Below, in pieces: positions 63,856 through 64,000 of a stretch of DNA of 64,000 nt. Location of the stretch: contig NZ_JAGGLL010000001.1 of the NCBI RefSeq assembly GCF_017874425.1, positions 124,001 to 188,000 on the forward strand, read 5' to 3'. Every line of letters starts with the position of its first letter. Position 1 is the stretch's first letter. Source of the DNA: Clostridium punense (GTDB lineage: Bacteria > Bacillota > Clostridia > Clostridiales > Clostridiaceae). Below the pieces are notes generated by a model, which saw only the letters and a program-made list of their open reading frames with translations, ran no database searches and was not told the DNA's origin. A program made the position numbers and the translations under genes.

Positions 63856-64000
63856 TACTTATCCTCCTTGGATTTAATTACAATATCGTTTTCCTGCAAC
63901 TCTTCTTCTATTGTTACATCAAATAACATTTGCGCACTTGGTGCAGATTCAATTTTATTTCCTCTTGAATCCTTCATATCTTTTAATACAACTTGAAGAT
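63855..64000 (-). CDS. C-terminal end of a probable U32-family peptidase
   Basis: The last 47 codons of a frame entering from beyond the window: it reads [20 protein letters not shown] and ends [15 protein letters not shown] before TAA at 63855-63857. The pattern of a beta-rich tail ending in a DI.(I/L)-type strand fits the C-terminal domain of U32 peptidases, and a U32 gene normally precedes udk. The fragment is short, so the identification rests mainly on gene order. The stop overlaps the udk start. Confidence 0.55.
   Translation of the reverse strand, partial: LQVVLKDMKDSRGNKIESAPSAQMLFDVTIEEELQENDIVIKSKEDK

Overview
The window looks like chromosomal DNA from a low-GC, endospore-forming, Gram-positive anaerobe of the Clostridium type. 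The grounds are the AT-rich composition, AGGAGG-type ribosome binding sites, the full run of sporulation genes (spoIIGA, sigE, sigG, sigK, spoIVA, spoVM, ylbJ) and clostridial gene order. I do not assign a species. Almost every gene lies on the minus strand; the plus-strand exceptions are tmcAL, ylbJ and rpmB.

Layout. 1-12.4 kb: plsX (cut by the window edge), rpmF, yceD, ackA, then tmcAL and ylbJ on the plus strand, then a coiled-coil protein, coaD, rsmD, recG, fakA and yloU. 12.6-30.2 kb: rpmB, the tiny sporulation gene spoVM with a small membrane-protein partner, then a long housekeeping series (thiN, rpe, rsgA, prkC, stp, rlmN, rsmB, a zinc peptidase, fmt, def, priA, coaBC, rpoZ, gmk, remA, yicC) and an aminotransferase. 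30.5-34.8 kb is the most accessory part: an asparaginase, a complete IS1380-like insertion sequence with a 4-bp target duplication, an orphan 69-residue gene, a tRNA-Pro and a short transposon-like repeat. 34.8-40.1 kb: spoIVA, gpsA, der and a DUF512 radical-SAM protein. 40.5-50.9 kb is a phosphate module: phoU, two pstB copies, pstA, pstC, pstS, a chemoreceptor, phoR and phoP, with PhoP-type repeats before pstS. 50.9-64 kb: pgeF, nrdR, a ymxH-like gene, sigG, sigE, spoIIGA, ftsZ, ftsA, pilT, aroE, an uninterrupted sigK, a class B penicillin-binding protein, udk and the end of a probable U32 peptidase gene.

How the genes work together. SpoIIGA activates pro-SigE in the mother cell; SigG and SigK are the late forespore and mother-cell factors; SpoVM and SpoIVA build the coat basement layer. 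PhoPR probably controls the Pst transporter and PhoU. The ftsA-ftsZ pair sits beside the spoIIG cluster, as is common in these bacteria.

The most unusual content is a family of four short palindromic elements (about 68-193 bp) with inverted termini and 3-bp TAA/TTA target duplications. They sit next to stop codons and terminators; one insertion duplicated the tmcAL stop codon itself. A second, more decayed AT-rich repeat, a structured leader with a possible upstream peptide before yceD-rpmF, a stem joining the sigE stop to the sigG start, and an IS whose transposase leader can fold over its ribosome binding site are also reported.
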